Shown here piece after piece: positions 17,255-28,200 of a DNA stretch of 64,000 bases (positions within the stretch are counted from its first letter, which is position 1; the number at the start of each line of letters is the position of its first letter). Source of the DNA: a virus. The notes beneath the pieces were generated by a model that did no database searches, was not told where the DNA came from, and saw only the letters and a program-made list of their open reading frames with translations. The position numbers were made by a program, and so were the translations under genes. Location of the stretch: positions 1-64,000 of the IMG/VR virus record IMGVR_UViG_3300046328_000446, one strand, 5' to 3'.

Positions 17255-20200
17255 ATGAGAAAGTACAAAAAAATGTCTAAGCTTATAAACAATACAGGAT
17301 ATACACCAGGAGCCGCTTCTGAAAGCAATCCTATTAACTATATACCTAGTGAAGACATAACAATGAGAGATACACCATATCCATTGTATGGTCAACCTTT
17401 AGACCAATTTGGAAATGCAATTGCTCCACCAACTTACATGGAGCCAGGGCAAGAGTACAAATTTGGAGGGGCAAGCTATGTAGCTGAGGTACCTGTATAT
17501 AAAGATGGCGGACAAAAAAGTGCTTGGATAAGTGATAAAATAGCTGTGCTTATGGGAGAGGGTAGACCTCAAAAACAAGCTATAGCAATAGCCTACTCTA
17601 TGTGGGAACAAAAGCATGAAATGGGAGGGACACAACTTCCTATGATGCAAGATGGGAATGAGTACTTCTCAAACAACCAAGTAGGGTTTGTAGAAGGTTT
17701 TGGAAACCCAGGTTACCAAGCACCACAAAAACAACCTACATTTAATTTTACACCAAAACAATTTCCAACAAGTATAGACTTTAACACAAAAGTAGATTCT
17801 AGTAAATATGGTTTAGGACAATCTCCAAACTATGTTAATCCACTATCTACAGAGTCACTTACGGCAGGTAAAGACTGGGCAGCAAAAAACCCATTACCGG
17901 CAGGTGTTAAACAACCTATGGCAACTAGTATAGGATTTGAACCAATGTCAGCTACAGAGCTTTCAAAAGGAGTTCAAAATGCTCAAGTGACGGATGATGG
18001 AGGAGCTGCAGCAAGAAAAACAGCAACAACTGGTATTACTCAATTCTATAACCCTTACGGAGATGTAGGAATGGGAGATGCCTTGGCATTTAGTGGAGAG
18101 CAGTTTGCAAAAGGTAATACAGGACTTGGTATAGTAGGTGCTGCATCTGGTGTACTTCAAGGTGCAAAAGCTTTCTTATCAGGTATGGGTGCTCAAAAGA
18201 GACAAAACCAAGTTATGAAAACTTATGCCGAAGAGCAAAGAAAAGGCATGACAGGAGAAGGCCGAGAAGTTGCAATGGAATACGGTGGTTATTATCAAAA
18301 TGGTGGTATGGATAAGTCTAATTATGAAGAAGAAATCAATGCAGAAATGGACAATAGCTATCCAGAAGTAGCAGCACAAAACAATCCAGTTTTTGCAAAT
18401 CAAAATACGGAAGCCCCAGTAGTAGCAGAAGAGAAAGCAAGTTCAAACTTTGATGCAAATTCTGCAAGAGATAACTGGGTACAAAAAACAGGATTACCTT
18501 GGTCAGAGGCTAAAAGACTAGGTTATACAGACGGAACAGCAAAAGATAACATAAAACTTTTATCAGAGCTTAAAGACCCTAGGTTTAAAGCAGAAAACTT
18601 AAGAAAGGCACCAGTTACAAGAAAGGCAGTAAATACCACTAAGCAGGAAGTTACTGTTGATAAAACTGCACCAAAAGCACCGGCAGTAGTTAACAAAAAG
18701 AAAAGCAACTATGTAGATCCATATAAAGGGATGTACGAAGATGAAGAAGGAGATATTAGAAATGCTAAAGGAGTTATGGTTGGTTTAGATGGACAGCCAT
18801 TAAACTGGTTTGAAAGAAACTTCTCAGACCAAGGTGTTATACCACCTATGGATAAGAATGGTAGAAGAATGGCAAAACCTGGTTATGGTGCATCTACTGA
18901 AGATTGGAATGCATGGCATAATGCTAGATATGAAAACAAAAAAGCACAAGAAGCTCAAGAGCTTAGAGCAGCACAACTAAAAAGAAAACAGATAGAGGAT
19001 ACTTGGGGAACACCTAAGTATGGCCAATTCCAACTTTTCCAAGAAGGGGGTGTACAATCTCCAATGGAAGAAGGACAAGAAGGTGCTATGAGTAATCCTC
19101 AGGAAGAGCAAGGAGAGGTTCCACAACAAGCAGGTGGTGATCAAATGCAAGCTATAGCACAAGAAGTTGCAGGAATGTTACAACAAGGAGCAGACCCACA
19201 AGAAGTACTTCAACAATTAGTACAAGCAGGTATTCCAGAGGACCAAGCTATGCAAATCATACAAATGGTTATGGAGCAAATGCAAGGAAGTCAGCCACAA
19301 GCAACACCACAATTAGGTAGAGGCGGAGAGATGATGAAACGTGCTGATGGAAGCTACTCCAAGAGAGGCCTTTGGGATAACATTAGAGATAATGCAGGTT
19401 CTGGAAGAAAGCCAACTAAGGAGATGTTAGATCAAGAAGCTAAAATAAAAGCTAATAAAAAAGAAATGGGCGGTTATATGTATGCCGAAGGAGGTATAAA
19501 CAACCCAGGCTTCAAAGCTTTGCCTGAACATGTACAGGACAAAATTATGTCTAACATGTATCAAGAGGGTGGATCACAAGAAGCCGGTTCTATGGAAGAG
19601 GTAATGAGTCAAGTAGGGGAAATGTTAAACCAAGGGGCTGACCCTCAAGAAGTTTTACAGATGCTTGTAGATTCAGGAATACCAGAACAAGAAGCTATTC
19701 AGATAATAGAAGCTGTAATGCAACAATCTGAACAAGCTCCACAAATGAGAGACGGTGGAATACCACAAAGGTATAAAACTATGGGCTTCAATAAAGTAGG
19801 GGCTAAAAAACAATCAACTCGACCAGGAAAAAAATGGATGGTCTTAGCTAAAAAAGGAGACCAGTATAAAGTAGTACACGGTGGAGATGATAGCATGAAG
19901 GATTTCTCTCAACATGGATCAGAAGATAGAAAAGAAAACTTCTGGAACAGAATGGGTGGAAGAGACTCAGCTAAAGCTAACGATCCTTTCAGTCCATTAT
20001 ACTGGCATAAGAAGTTTGGTACTTGGCAAGAAGGCGGAGAAATGATGGATGAACAAGTAGAGGGAGAAAATGAAGGTGCGGAAGGAGAAACTCCAAACCA
20101 AGAAGGTATAGAAAGCCAAGTTGAACAAGCTTTAAAACAAGGAGCTGACCCACAAGAAATCTTACAACAACTTGTACAAATGGGTATGCCAGAACAAGAG

Positions 20201-20386
20201 GCAATACAAATGATACAAGAGATCATGCAAGAAATTCAAAATGGGGAAACAGGCCAAGAAGCTCCAGAACAAGAGCAGCCAATGATGAAAGATGGTGGTG
20301 AATACTTAGAAGCCTTAAAAGGTAAAAAGATAAAAAACTACACTTATAATAAAAACACAGGAAACTATGATGTCGAAATCGAATAA
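17255..20386 (+). CDS. Gln/Gly-rich virion protein with three GADPQE repeats, 1,043 aa
   Basis: The N-terminal part is Gly/Tyr-rich and contains GRPQKQAIAIAYSMWEQK (residues about 108-125), a motif I associate with large crAss-like cargo/structural proteins. Three helical repeats of about 47 residues, QGADPQEVLQQLVQ.GIPE.QA, occur at about 630-677, 779-826 and 951-998. They are separated by Gly/Gln-rich segments that include GGEMM and basic GKKWMVLAKKGDQYK stretches. A small coiled or helical linker at 560-590 is highly charged. No enzyme motif was seen. The end overlaps the next gene by 20 nt. Its place between the hydrolase and other giant proteins suggests a packaged internal (cargo) protein. 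Confidence 0.55.
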   Translation: MRKYKKMSKLINNTGYTPGAASESNPINYIPSEDITMRDTPYPLYGQPLDQFGNAIAPPTYMEPGQEYKFGGASYVAEVPVYKDGGQKSAWISDKIAVLMGEGRPQKQAIAIAYSMWEQKHEMGGTQLPMMQDGNEYFSNNQVGFVEGFGNPGYQAPQKQPTFNFTPKQFPTSIDFNTKVDSSKYGLGQSPNYVNPLSTESLTAGKDWAAKNPLPAGVKQPMATSIGFEPMSATELSKGVQNAQVTDDGGAAARKTATTGITQFYNPYGDVGMGDALAFSGEQFAKGNTGLGIVGAASGVLQGAKAFLSGMGAQKRQNQVMKTYAEEQRKGMTGEGREVAMEYGGYYQNGGMDKSNYEEEINAEMDNSYPEVAAQNNPVFANQNTEAPVVAEEKASSNFDANSARDNWVQKTGLPWSEAKRLGYTDGTAKDNIKLLSELKDPRFKAENLRKAPVTRKAVNTTKQEVTVDKTAPKAPAVVNKKKSNYVDPYKGMYEDEEGDIRNAKGVMVGLDGQPLNWFERNFSDQGVIPPMDKNGRRMAKPGYGASTEDWNAWHNARYENKKAQEAQELRAAQLKRKQIEDTWGTPKYGQFQLFQEGGVQSPMEEGQEGAMSNPQEEQGEVPQQAGGDQMQAIAQEVAGMLQQGADPQEVLQQLVQAGIPEDQAMQIIQMVMEQMQGSQPQATPQLGRGGEMMKRADGSYSKRGLWDNIRDNAGSGRKPTKEMLDQEAKIKANKKEMGGYMYAEGGINNPGFKALPEHVQDKIMSNMYQEGGSQEAGSMEEVMSQVGEMLNQGADPQEVLQMLVDSGIPEQEAIQIIEAVMQQSEQAPQMRDGGIPQRYKTMGFNKVGAKKQSTRPGKKWMVLAKKGDQYKVVHGGDDSMKDFSQHGSEDRKENFWNRMGGRDSAKANDPFSPLYWHKKFGTWQEGGEMMDEQVEGENEGAEGETPNQEGIESQVEQALKQGADPQEILQQLVQMGMPEQEAIQMIQEIMQEIQNGETGQEAPEQEQPMMKDGGEYLEALKGKKIKNYTYNKNTGNYDVEIE

Positions 20387-22340
20387 AATATCAATACCTA
20401 AAGAGATTTTTGAAAACATTTTCTTTGCAGAAGGCGGTGAAAAAAAGGATTTGTTCAAGGCACTTACTGGAGAATACCAGTTTGCCTTGAGCGAAAAAAA
20501 TCCTATAGGAGAACCAAATGCAGAGATAGAAGGTGGAGAATACCTTTTTGACTCTCAAGGGATAAGAAAGGCAGAAGGTAAGACCCATGAAAAAGGGGGT
20601 ATGCCAGTTAAGCTAGAAGACGGTACAAAGATTCTTAGTGACCACCTTAAAATAGGTGCAGAGATTGCTAAAAAAGTAAACAAAGATTTAGGTATTCCAG
20701 CTAGAGCTACAGATACCTATGCAAAAGTATTAGATAGATACAACAGTACATCAGGATTAGACAGAGCAAATGCTAAGCTTGAAGACTTGATGGGTATGAT
20801 GAAAGATCAAAAAACAAGAGTTAAAGATAAAAAAACCTCTAACTTGAATGTTGATTATATATCAAAGCAGTTGTATAGTGAGAATCAAAAGAAGAAACCT
20901 ATGGAAAAAGAAAGGGAGAAACTTTTTGATATCATTTTTCAAATACAAGAAGAGAGCAAAAGAAAAGCTGAAGCCCCAGAATACAAAATGGAAGAGGGTG
21001 GAATAGTTTCTATAGCAAATAAATACGGTATAAGCGAAGAAAGAGCAGCAGAGTTGCTAGGTTTACCAAAATACCAAAATGGAGACTATGTAAAAGGGGA
21101 TCTTAACCTTGATGGAGAAGTAGATGAAAAAGACAAGTACTATGACAGATACAAAGATCTTTATAACCAAAATAAAGAACTTATTGTAAACTCATCAGGT
21201 AGACAAGACTTTACTAAGGCACCAAGAACTGTAAATACACTACCTTATACTCCAAGAGAGGTAAGTACAAACCCTATCTGGAAAGGTACTAATTATACGA
21301 AAGCTTGGCAACCATTAGTTAGAACTAGTATGTCTGATCCAGACAAAGCGGCCAAGATTGATAAGTGGTTAACTGAAAACAAAGATAGCTACTCTCCTAA
21401 TATACAAGCTCAATTAAAAGGTTTGACTGGCGAGGCTAGAATGAAAAGAATAGAGCAGTTAGCAACGGATGAAAAACCAGGACCTTTTCATAATGCTTTA
21501 TTACAAGCAATGGTAGCAGTTAATGAAGAAGAAACTCCTAAAGAGACACCAGTTGAAGAAACTCCTAAAGAGGGGCCAGCAAAACTTGATTTAAACAAGG
21601 AGAATGAAATGGCTATTCTAGGATTACCTCAGAGGATTTACCAAACACCTACATTACAGCCATCATTAAAGGTAGCAACTAGGTTAAATAGAATAGAGCC
21701 TAACTACATATCTCCAACACAAAGTATAATGGAGACAGATAGAGCAGTAGTATCAGCAAATCAGAACATGGCAGGTATGTCAGATGCACAGAGAGCAGCA
21801 GCTAATATAGGTCTTATAGCAAACCAAGGTTCAGCAAATAACAAAGCTATAGTAGAGGCAAACAGGTTCAACAACCAAGCACAAAATACAGCAGATATCT
21901 ATAACGCCAAGATTGGAGATACAGAACAGCTATACGAAAATCAGAATGCGTTAAACTACGAAGCTAGAACACTTAAAGGATTAGCTAATTATGAAAATGA
22001 TTGGCAGAACCTTAGAAACACAAGGTTTAATGATCAATTAAATAATTTTAAGACAACGGAGATGTACAATTATAACAACGCTGCAAATCCACAAATACAG
22101 TTTAGAGGAGTTAACCGAGGATATGATGTAAACTATGATCCAGATTTTGGCAAAGTACATAAGCCAGAAACAGATAACTTAACTAAACCGTTTAGCTTAA
22201 GCGATGTAAGTGATGAAGTTATTGGACAAGAGTACATAAATAGAGCAGCTAAAATAGAAGCTGATAAAAAAGAAGCTGAGAAAAAAGCTAAAGAAACCAA
22301 ACCTGCAAAAAAATTCGGAGGTAGGTTCAAAAAAAAATAA
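20367..22340 (+). CDS. Putative cargo/structural protein with a dockerin-like calcium motif, 657 aa
   Basis: Residues about 45-130 (GEPNAEIEGGEYLFDSQG, THEKGGMPVKLEDGTKILSD, HLKIGAEIAKKVN) form a block I recognise from internal virion proteins of crAss-like phages. At 245-256 the sequence DLNLDGEVDEKD fits the dockerin/EF-hand calcium loop (D-x-N-x-D-G-x-V-D-x-x-D). A short EETPKE repeat lies near 390. The C-terminal half is Asn/Gln-rich and ends in a Lys-rich tail (KKFGGRFKKK) that could bind DNA. The start is at the tandem ATGATG inside the end of the previous gene, a 20-nt overlap that implies coupled translation. Role inferred from context. Confidence 0.55.
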   Translation: MMSKSNKISIPKEIFENIFFAEGGEKKDLFKALTGEYQFALSEKNPIGEPNAEIEGGEYLFDSQGIRKAEGKTHEKGGMPVKLEDGTKILSDHLKIGAEIAKKVNKDLGIPARATDTYAKVLDRYNSTSGLDRANAKLEDLMGMMKDQKTRVKDKKTSNLNVDYISKQLYSENQKKKPMEKEREKLFDIIFQIQEESKRKAEAPEYKMEEGGIVSIANKYGISEERAAELLGLPKYQNGDYVKGDLNLDGEVDEKDKYYDRYKDLYNQNKELIVNSSGRQDFTKAPRTVNTLPYTPREVSTNPIWKGTNYTKAWQPLVRTSMSDPDKAAKIDKWLTENKDSYSPNIQAQLKGLTGEARMKRIEQLATDEKPGPFHNALLQAMVAVNEEETPKETPVEETPKEGPAKLDLNKENEMAILGLPQRIYQTPTLQPSLKVATRLNRIEPNYISPTQSIMETDRAVVSANQNMAGMSDAQRAAANIGLIANQGSANNKAIVEANRFNNQAQNTADIYNAKIGDTEQLYENQNALNYEARTLKGLANYENDWQNLRNTRFNDQLNNFKTTEMYNYNNAANPQIQFRGVNRGYDVNYDPDFGKVHKPETDNLTKPFSLSDVSDEVIGQEYINRAAKIEADKKEAEKKAKETKPAKKFGGRFKKK

Positions 22341-22349
22341 TTTAATTAA

Positions 22350-22381
22350 TTTGCACAAAACAAATAAAAGTTGTACTTTTG
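22350..22381 (+). promoter_or_regulatory. Bacteroidota-type promoter P3
   Basis: TTTG at 22350-22353, a 20-nt spacer, and TACTTTTG at 22374-22381. The next start codon is at 22402 after an AT-rich leader. Confidence 0.8.
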
Positions 22382-22401
22382 CATAAATTATAAAGATAAA
22401 A

Positions 22402-25257
22402 ATGGCAAACGCATATTCAACACCTATAAATTACGGACAAACTATTCCTACAACTGACTTAGCTCAGTATGCAGGTGCCATACAGCGTGGTATGCAGCAA
22501 AAGTTTGATATAAACTTGGCTAAAATAGATGACCTTATTTCAAAAGTAGCCACTGTGCCTTTAGCAAGAGATAAAGATAAGAAGTACCTTGGGGAAAAAC
22601 TCCAAGTTTTACTTTCTATGGTAGATGCTAACTCAAAAGTAGACTTATCAGATAATGTAGTAGCTAGACAAATATCATCTTATGTGGCTTCAGCTATTGA
22701 CTCAAATGTTAGAGAGCAATTAGCTAATTCACAAAAGATATCATCTTACCAACAAACAGCAGCACAAAGAAAAAAAGACAAACCTGAGTTGTATAATGAT
22801 GCAAACTATGCCTATGGTTTAGATAAATCAGGCTATGCAGCATATATGAAGGGGGATACAGACAGTCTTGGAAGCATGCAGTATATTGACTATCATGATA
22901 TTGACACTAACCTTAATAAGAAGTTAGAGAGTTTTGCAAAAGAAAGAGGCTTTGAGAAAGTTATGGACTCTAGTGTAGAAGGCGGTTACATATACAAAAC
23001 TGTAAAAGGTAAAGAGCTAACACAAGATGAAGTAAGTAATTTTTTCAACACTACAGTAGCATCAGATCCAAAATTGAAACAGCAGTTTATGATAAATGCT
23101 CATTATAATTACAGAGGATTATCAGACGATGCTATCATAAAAGACTATAAAGAAAAAGCAGATCCTATTTTTAAAGAGTTTGATACAAAAATTGGCGATA
23201 TAGAAGGTAGACTTAAGAATGTAAATCCGGATGATAAAGCTACAGCAGATTACTTGCATAGACAAAAATCTGAATTGCAAAAGCAAAAAGATGATTTTAA
23301 CTCTCAGCTAGATCCTAAAAATTTCAATAGGGACTCTTTCTTATATAGCCAGTACACAAATAGTCTTAAGAGTTCTTATATGAAGACTTATGCTTATTCA
23401 GCAGTTACTGACATAAAGTATGATGACTTTTTATTAGATATAGCAAAAGCAAAAGGTGAACTATCTGCAGATGGAACCCCTACAGGAACAGGTACAGATG
23501 CTTCAGGATTACCTGGAGGAACATTATTCCAGAGGGATATGGTAGCTACAAATAAAGATGAGCAACCAGACTACATGACAGATTTTAATAGCCAAAGAAC
23601 AGGTTCTTGGAAAGAACTACAAGGTGTTATAAAATCACAACTTATAAAAGACGGAAAAGGCACAACAGCTACAGACATAACAAATTACTATTTAGGATTA
23701 AAGAAAGCCTCAAAAGAGGGTATAGACCTAAATGCACAAGGCTATAACTCAGAGCTACTTTCTGCTTATGGAAAAGTTGAAAATTTAAATAAAACAGCTT
23801 ACCAACTAACAAAAGTAGCTAAGGAAAATTACGGTAAATCAACAAATGATATCTTAACAGGATTGTTTGGAGGTAAATCAAAAGACCTTTCTGTTGAAGG
23901 ATTAGCAACTACAGCACCAGTAACAGCAGGATTACTTAAGAAATATAAAAGTGCATCTCAAATACCTAAAAAAGAAAAAGCTATAGCTTTATATGAAATA
24001 GCTAAGAACATTAAGGAAAATGTGCTTGATGAAGATAAAGATAAAGCAAATATGGACTTCTATCTTCAGGCATTAAAAAGAGAGAATAACATATCAGACA
24101 AAGAGCTAGAAAAAGTAAAACCTAAAGATACAGGTAGCGGATGGTCAGGTTTAGGTAACATGATAGTAGGTGCAGGACAAACTCTTTGGAACAGTACTGT
24201 AGCACCAGCATTATCAACATTGTCAAATTTTACAGACGCAACTGGGGAAGACTATATGAAAGCTGTAGAGGAAGATGATGCAGGTAGATCAAGAGGTGTA
24301 GATAAAGCAGCTTCTGGAGCTAAACAGTTTTGGGGGTCATTATCTAGATCTTTTACACAAGATGCAGATTTATCAGAAATTGAATCTGGGGATATAAAGC
24401 TTGGAAAGTATCAAGGTGTTACAGATTTAATAACAGACACTAAAGCTAGTGTAAGTTCTAGATTTGAACAAATACTTGCAAAAGGTAAAGCTAACCTACA
24501 AAAAGAATCTTCTATTGTACTTAGCCCAGCTAATAAGAGAGACAAACCTTACTTAGATGCAATAAACTCAGCAATCGTAGCACAAGGGGGAACTCCAGTA
24601 CAAGATGGTTTTGTAAATATAAAATCTATAAAAGATGGAATTGCTACAATAAGCTATACTTCAGAGGATATGGTAGAAACAAAGTCAGGGGGTACAAAGA
24701 AACAAAATGTACCAGGAGTAGAAATACAAGTGCCTGTAAATAACTTACCACAGAATTTAATAAAGAACTTACAAACCTCTTTATCAGATTGGACTTATTC
24801 TGCTAGTAACCCTACTAAAATGGAAGTATCAATGGCTTACTCTCCACCTAGTAACTTAGAGTCTAGATATGAATTAGCACAAAAGTATGTACAGAATAAT
24901 AGTGCATACATGTCACCAGAAGAAATAAAGAATATACAAATGACAGGCTTTTCTGCGATAAAAACAAAAGAAGAGTTGCAAAAAGAAGCCGATAAAAAAT
25001 TACCTAGAGAGTACGCCTCAGATTTCAGCAGTAAATACCTAAACAGTAAATACTCAGTTAAGTGGGAAAGACCAGAAGGTGGTGGAGGTTTTGTAGGGTA
25101 CTTAGTAAAAGACGGTACAAAAGTAGAACAAGTTCCACCATTAGGTACAGATTATAATCCTCATGTGTATAGTTTATATACTATGAAAGTAATTAATCAA
25201 TATTTAGAAAACCAAATTACAGAGTATAGAAGAAACGCTATGTACTCAAATAATTAA
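22402..25257 (+). CDS. Putative internal virion (cargo) protein, 951 aa
   Basis: The N-terminal 110 residues (INYGQTIPTTDLAQYAGAIQ ... FDINLAKIDDLISKVATVP) match the pattern I associate with helical internal proteins of crAss-like phages. The chain is mostly helical and charged, with a coiled-coil-prone stretch at about 250-315. It has Lys/Glu-rich segments and a Gly-rich hydrophobic patch (WSGLGNMIVGAGQTLWNSTV, about 580-600) that could associate with a membrane. No catalytic motif is visible. It heads the P3 unit and is followed after 9 nt by the 1,888-residue protein. Co-ejection with the DNA is inferred from position. Confidence 0.5.
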   Translation: MANAYSTPINYGQTIPTTDLAQYAGAIQRGMQQKFDINLAKIDDLISKVATVPLARDKDKKYLGEKLQVLLSMVDANSKVDLSDNVVARQISSYVASAIDSNVREQLANSQKISSYQQTAAQRKKDKPELYNDANYAYGLDKSGYAAYMKGDTDSLGSMQYIDYHDIDTNLNKKLESFAKERGFEKVMDSSVEGGYIYKTVKGKELTQDEVSNFFNTTVASDPKLKQQFMINAHYNYRGLSDDAIIKDYKEKADPIFKEFDTKIGDIEGRLKNVNPDDKATADYLHRQKSELQKQKDDFNSQLDPKNFNRDSFLYSQYTNSLKSSYMKTYAYSAVTDIKYDDFLLDIAKAKGELSADGTPTGTGTDASGLPGGTLFQRDMVATNKDEQPDYMTDFNSQRTGSWKELQGVIKSQLIKDGKGTTATDITNYYLGLKKASKEGIDLNAQGYNSELLSAYGKVENLNKTAYQLTKVAKENYGKSTNDILTGLFGGKSKDLSVEGLATTAPVTAGLLKKYKSASQIPKKEKAIALYEIAKNIKENVLDEDKDKANMDFYLQALKRENNISDKELEKVKPKDTGSGWSGLGNMIVGAGQTLWNSTVAPALSTLSNFTDATGEDYMKAVEEDDAGRSRGVDKAASGAKQFWGSLSRSFTQDADLSEIESGDIKLGKYQGVTDLITDTKASVSSRFEQILAKGKANLQKESSIVLSPANKRDKPYLDAINSAIVAQGGTPVQDGFVNIKSIKDGIATISYTSEDMVETKSGGTKKQNVPGVEIQVPVNNLPQNLIKNLQTSLSDWTYSASNPTKMEVSMAYSPPSNLESRYELAQKYVQNNSAYMSPEEIKNIQMTGFSAIKTKEELQKEADKKLPREYASDFSSKYLNSKYSVKWERPEGGGGFVGYLVKDGTKVEQVPPLGTDYNPHVYSLYTMKVINQYLENQITEYRRNAMYSNN

Positions 25258-25266
25258 AAAATTGCT

Positions 25267-28200
25267 ATGCAAGAAGATAAATTATTAGATTTTAAAAACC
25301 AAGAGATTGGCTTTTTAGTAGAGGATATAAGAGATAAGAATAGAGAAAAAGCATTATCAGTAGTAGCACCTATTGATGATGCTTTAGCTAATCTTGGAGC
25401 AATGGGCAAGTTGCCAAAACAAGCTCCAGGAACTTCTTTAGATTCTATGATAGCCTCTGCTACAAACAAACCAAAAATGGTAGACTACTCAAACGTAAAG
25501 TATGAGGATGTTTATAGTAAATATAGTGATGGGACTTTTACTCCGAGATACGACCAGTACTCTACAGTAAACCTTGATCAGGAAGAGGTTGCAGCAAGCA
25601 GACAATCTTCTGGGGATATTTGGGCAAATGCATTACCTAAATTTACAGGTAAGCTATTGACAAATACTATAGGCCAATTAGGTGGAATCTTCTATGGCAT
25701 AGGAGCAGCAGTTAATACAGGTAGTATGCAGTCTATATATGACAACTCCTTTATGGATGCAGTCAATGACGCAAATACCTTTATGGATAACAAGCTTCCA
25801 ACATATAAATCAAAAGCAGACAGAGAAGCAACAGGATTAGATTATTTGACTAAGCAAACAACTTGGGCAGATGATTTCTTGAATGGTACAGCCTTTTTTG
25901 GAGGAGCTATATTATCTGAGGCTGCTATAGAGTGGGCTACAGGTGGTGCGGCATCAAGTACAGCATTAGCTAGATGGGGAGCTAAGTTAGAACAACTACC
26001 AGGATTTGCTAAGACTTTGAATGCAGCTAGAAAGGCTTCTAACCCTGCATCTAAAGCTTTTGCAACAGGTAAATTATCCACAGGACTAGCTACAAATTTA
26101 GGTAAGACAGGTGAATTACTTCATACAATAAGATTTACAGCAACAAGTGCCGGATACGAATCTGCATTTGAGGCTAATGCTTATATGAAAGAATCTGAAG
26201 CTAATTACTACAATTCTTTCCAAGAAGCTAATGGTAGAATGCCTACAGCAGAAGAAGAAATGGATTTCAGAAGAAACCTAAAGACATCTGCTGATGGATT
26301 ATTTGGCTTCAATATGGCGATAGTTGGATCATCTAACTTAGCTATAATGGGAAAATGGTTTGACGTAAAAAGCCCCCTAACAGCACCAAGCAAATGGGCC
26401 AACTCTAAATTATTTGGGGTAGGTTACAAAAAAGTAGGTGATGAAGTAGTAGAGATAACAGGTAACAAACTTCAAAAAGCTTTAGGTAAAAGCTACGGCT
26501 TTGCTAAACCTATGTTTGTTGAAGGTGTCTGGGAAGAGGGTATGCAATCTGTTGGTACTAATACTGCCAGTAATTGGGTACAAGCTAAATACGATCCAAA
26601 ATATACAAAAAATACATATGACTTAGTAGACTCTTTTTCAGACGGACTTGCCGAAACTTACGGTACAGCAGAAGGTTGGAAAGAGATACAAATGGGTATG
26701 CTTATTGGTTTATTAGGTGGAGCTGCAGGTAACAAGTACAGCACTGGGAAATTTAACCCAGAGTACTCACAAGCAGTAGCTAAAAATAAACTTACTGTAG
26801 ATACCATGAATGCCTATTCTGGTAAAAGAGTTGCTGAAACTATGGCTTATGCAAACCGTGTACAAAGTGCAAACGAGGCATCAGAACAAGCACAAGCAGC
26901 AGGAGATTTTACAGGGTCAGAATTAGCAAGACAATCAGCAGCTTTAGCTCAATTAAACTTTGCATACAACCTTGACTACATGGATGATGCAATGGAGAAT
27001 ACTATAACATCTATCAGAAACATAGATAATCAGTCTTTGATGACTGAGTATGGTGTAGATGAGAAATCTGCAGAAGACATGAAAGCAAAAATGATCGAGG
27101 AGTACAAAGGTACTGCAGAATCATACAAAAAGAATAGAGACTTTGCTGAGTACTTCATAGGTAATAAATTATCTTCAGAAGAAAAAGCATTGTTACAAAA
27201 ACATGATGTAAACTCTTTAAAAGAAGCTTTAGCTTACGAGCTTACATTAGGTGAAAAAGCAGATAAATTTTCTAAAGATATCTTACAAGCTATCAAAGAA
27301 AAAGTTGGTACAACAGTGGCAGGGCAAGAGGTTTCTGATGCTATGACTATAGATGATGTACTGACTAAAGCCGGAAAACAAACAAAAAAAGAAGGTGAAA
27401 GAAAAGTATCTGAAATAACAAAGCTTAAAGCAAAAGTTACAGCCTTAGAAGAAGAGTACAAAAAAGTACAAAACACTTTTTATAACTCAGTTTCAGAAGA
27501 AGAGAAAAAGACATTGCTAGGAAAACTAGACAGCATAACTTCTCAAAAGCAAGAGGCAGAAACTAAAAGAGCTGAATTAGCAAAAGAATACGAAGCATTG
27601 TTTACTGCTGCTAAAATGAAAAACCCTTTCAGTAAGGACGGATCTAGTATTGTTATAACAGCAGCAAAACTTGATGTTTTAAGAGAACAAGCAGGAAATG
27701 TTAAATCAATAATTTCAGAATACCAAAAAGCTAACCCACAAGAGTCAGCTCAGTTAGAGAAGTTAGTTGAAGAGTATGGTAGATCATTGGATGCATTCCA
27801 AAAGTATGCAGATTTAGCTAGACAAATAACTGACCCTAGCTTAGGGTTAAGAGGTAAAAGAAACTTTATTTCTGAGATAAAAAGAGACAAGTCTCCTAAT
27901 GAAGTGACTGTTGAAATGCTTGAGACACTTTCTGGACGTATGGCACAAGCTACAGAGCAAGTAACTCAAGCCACAATAGAGGGTAATGAAAGAGTAAAAT
28001 CGGCAGTAGAAGAAGCAGAAGCTAAGAAAAAAGGAGCTACTATAGATAAACCTACAGCAGAACAAAAGCTAAACAAAAAGCAGAAAGAGATTGATAAAGT
28101 AAACGAAGAGTATAACTCTGAACCAATAGGTTCAAAAGCTATAACAGATACTATATCAAAACTAGCAGAGGATAACTACCTATTTACACATGTTACAAGT

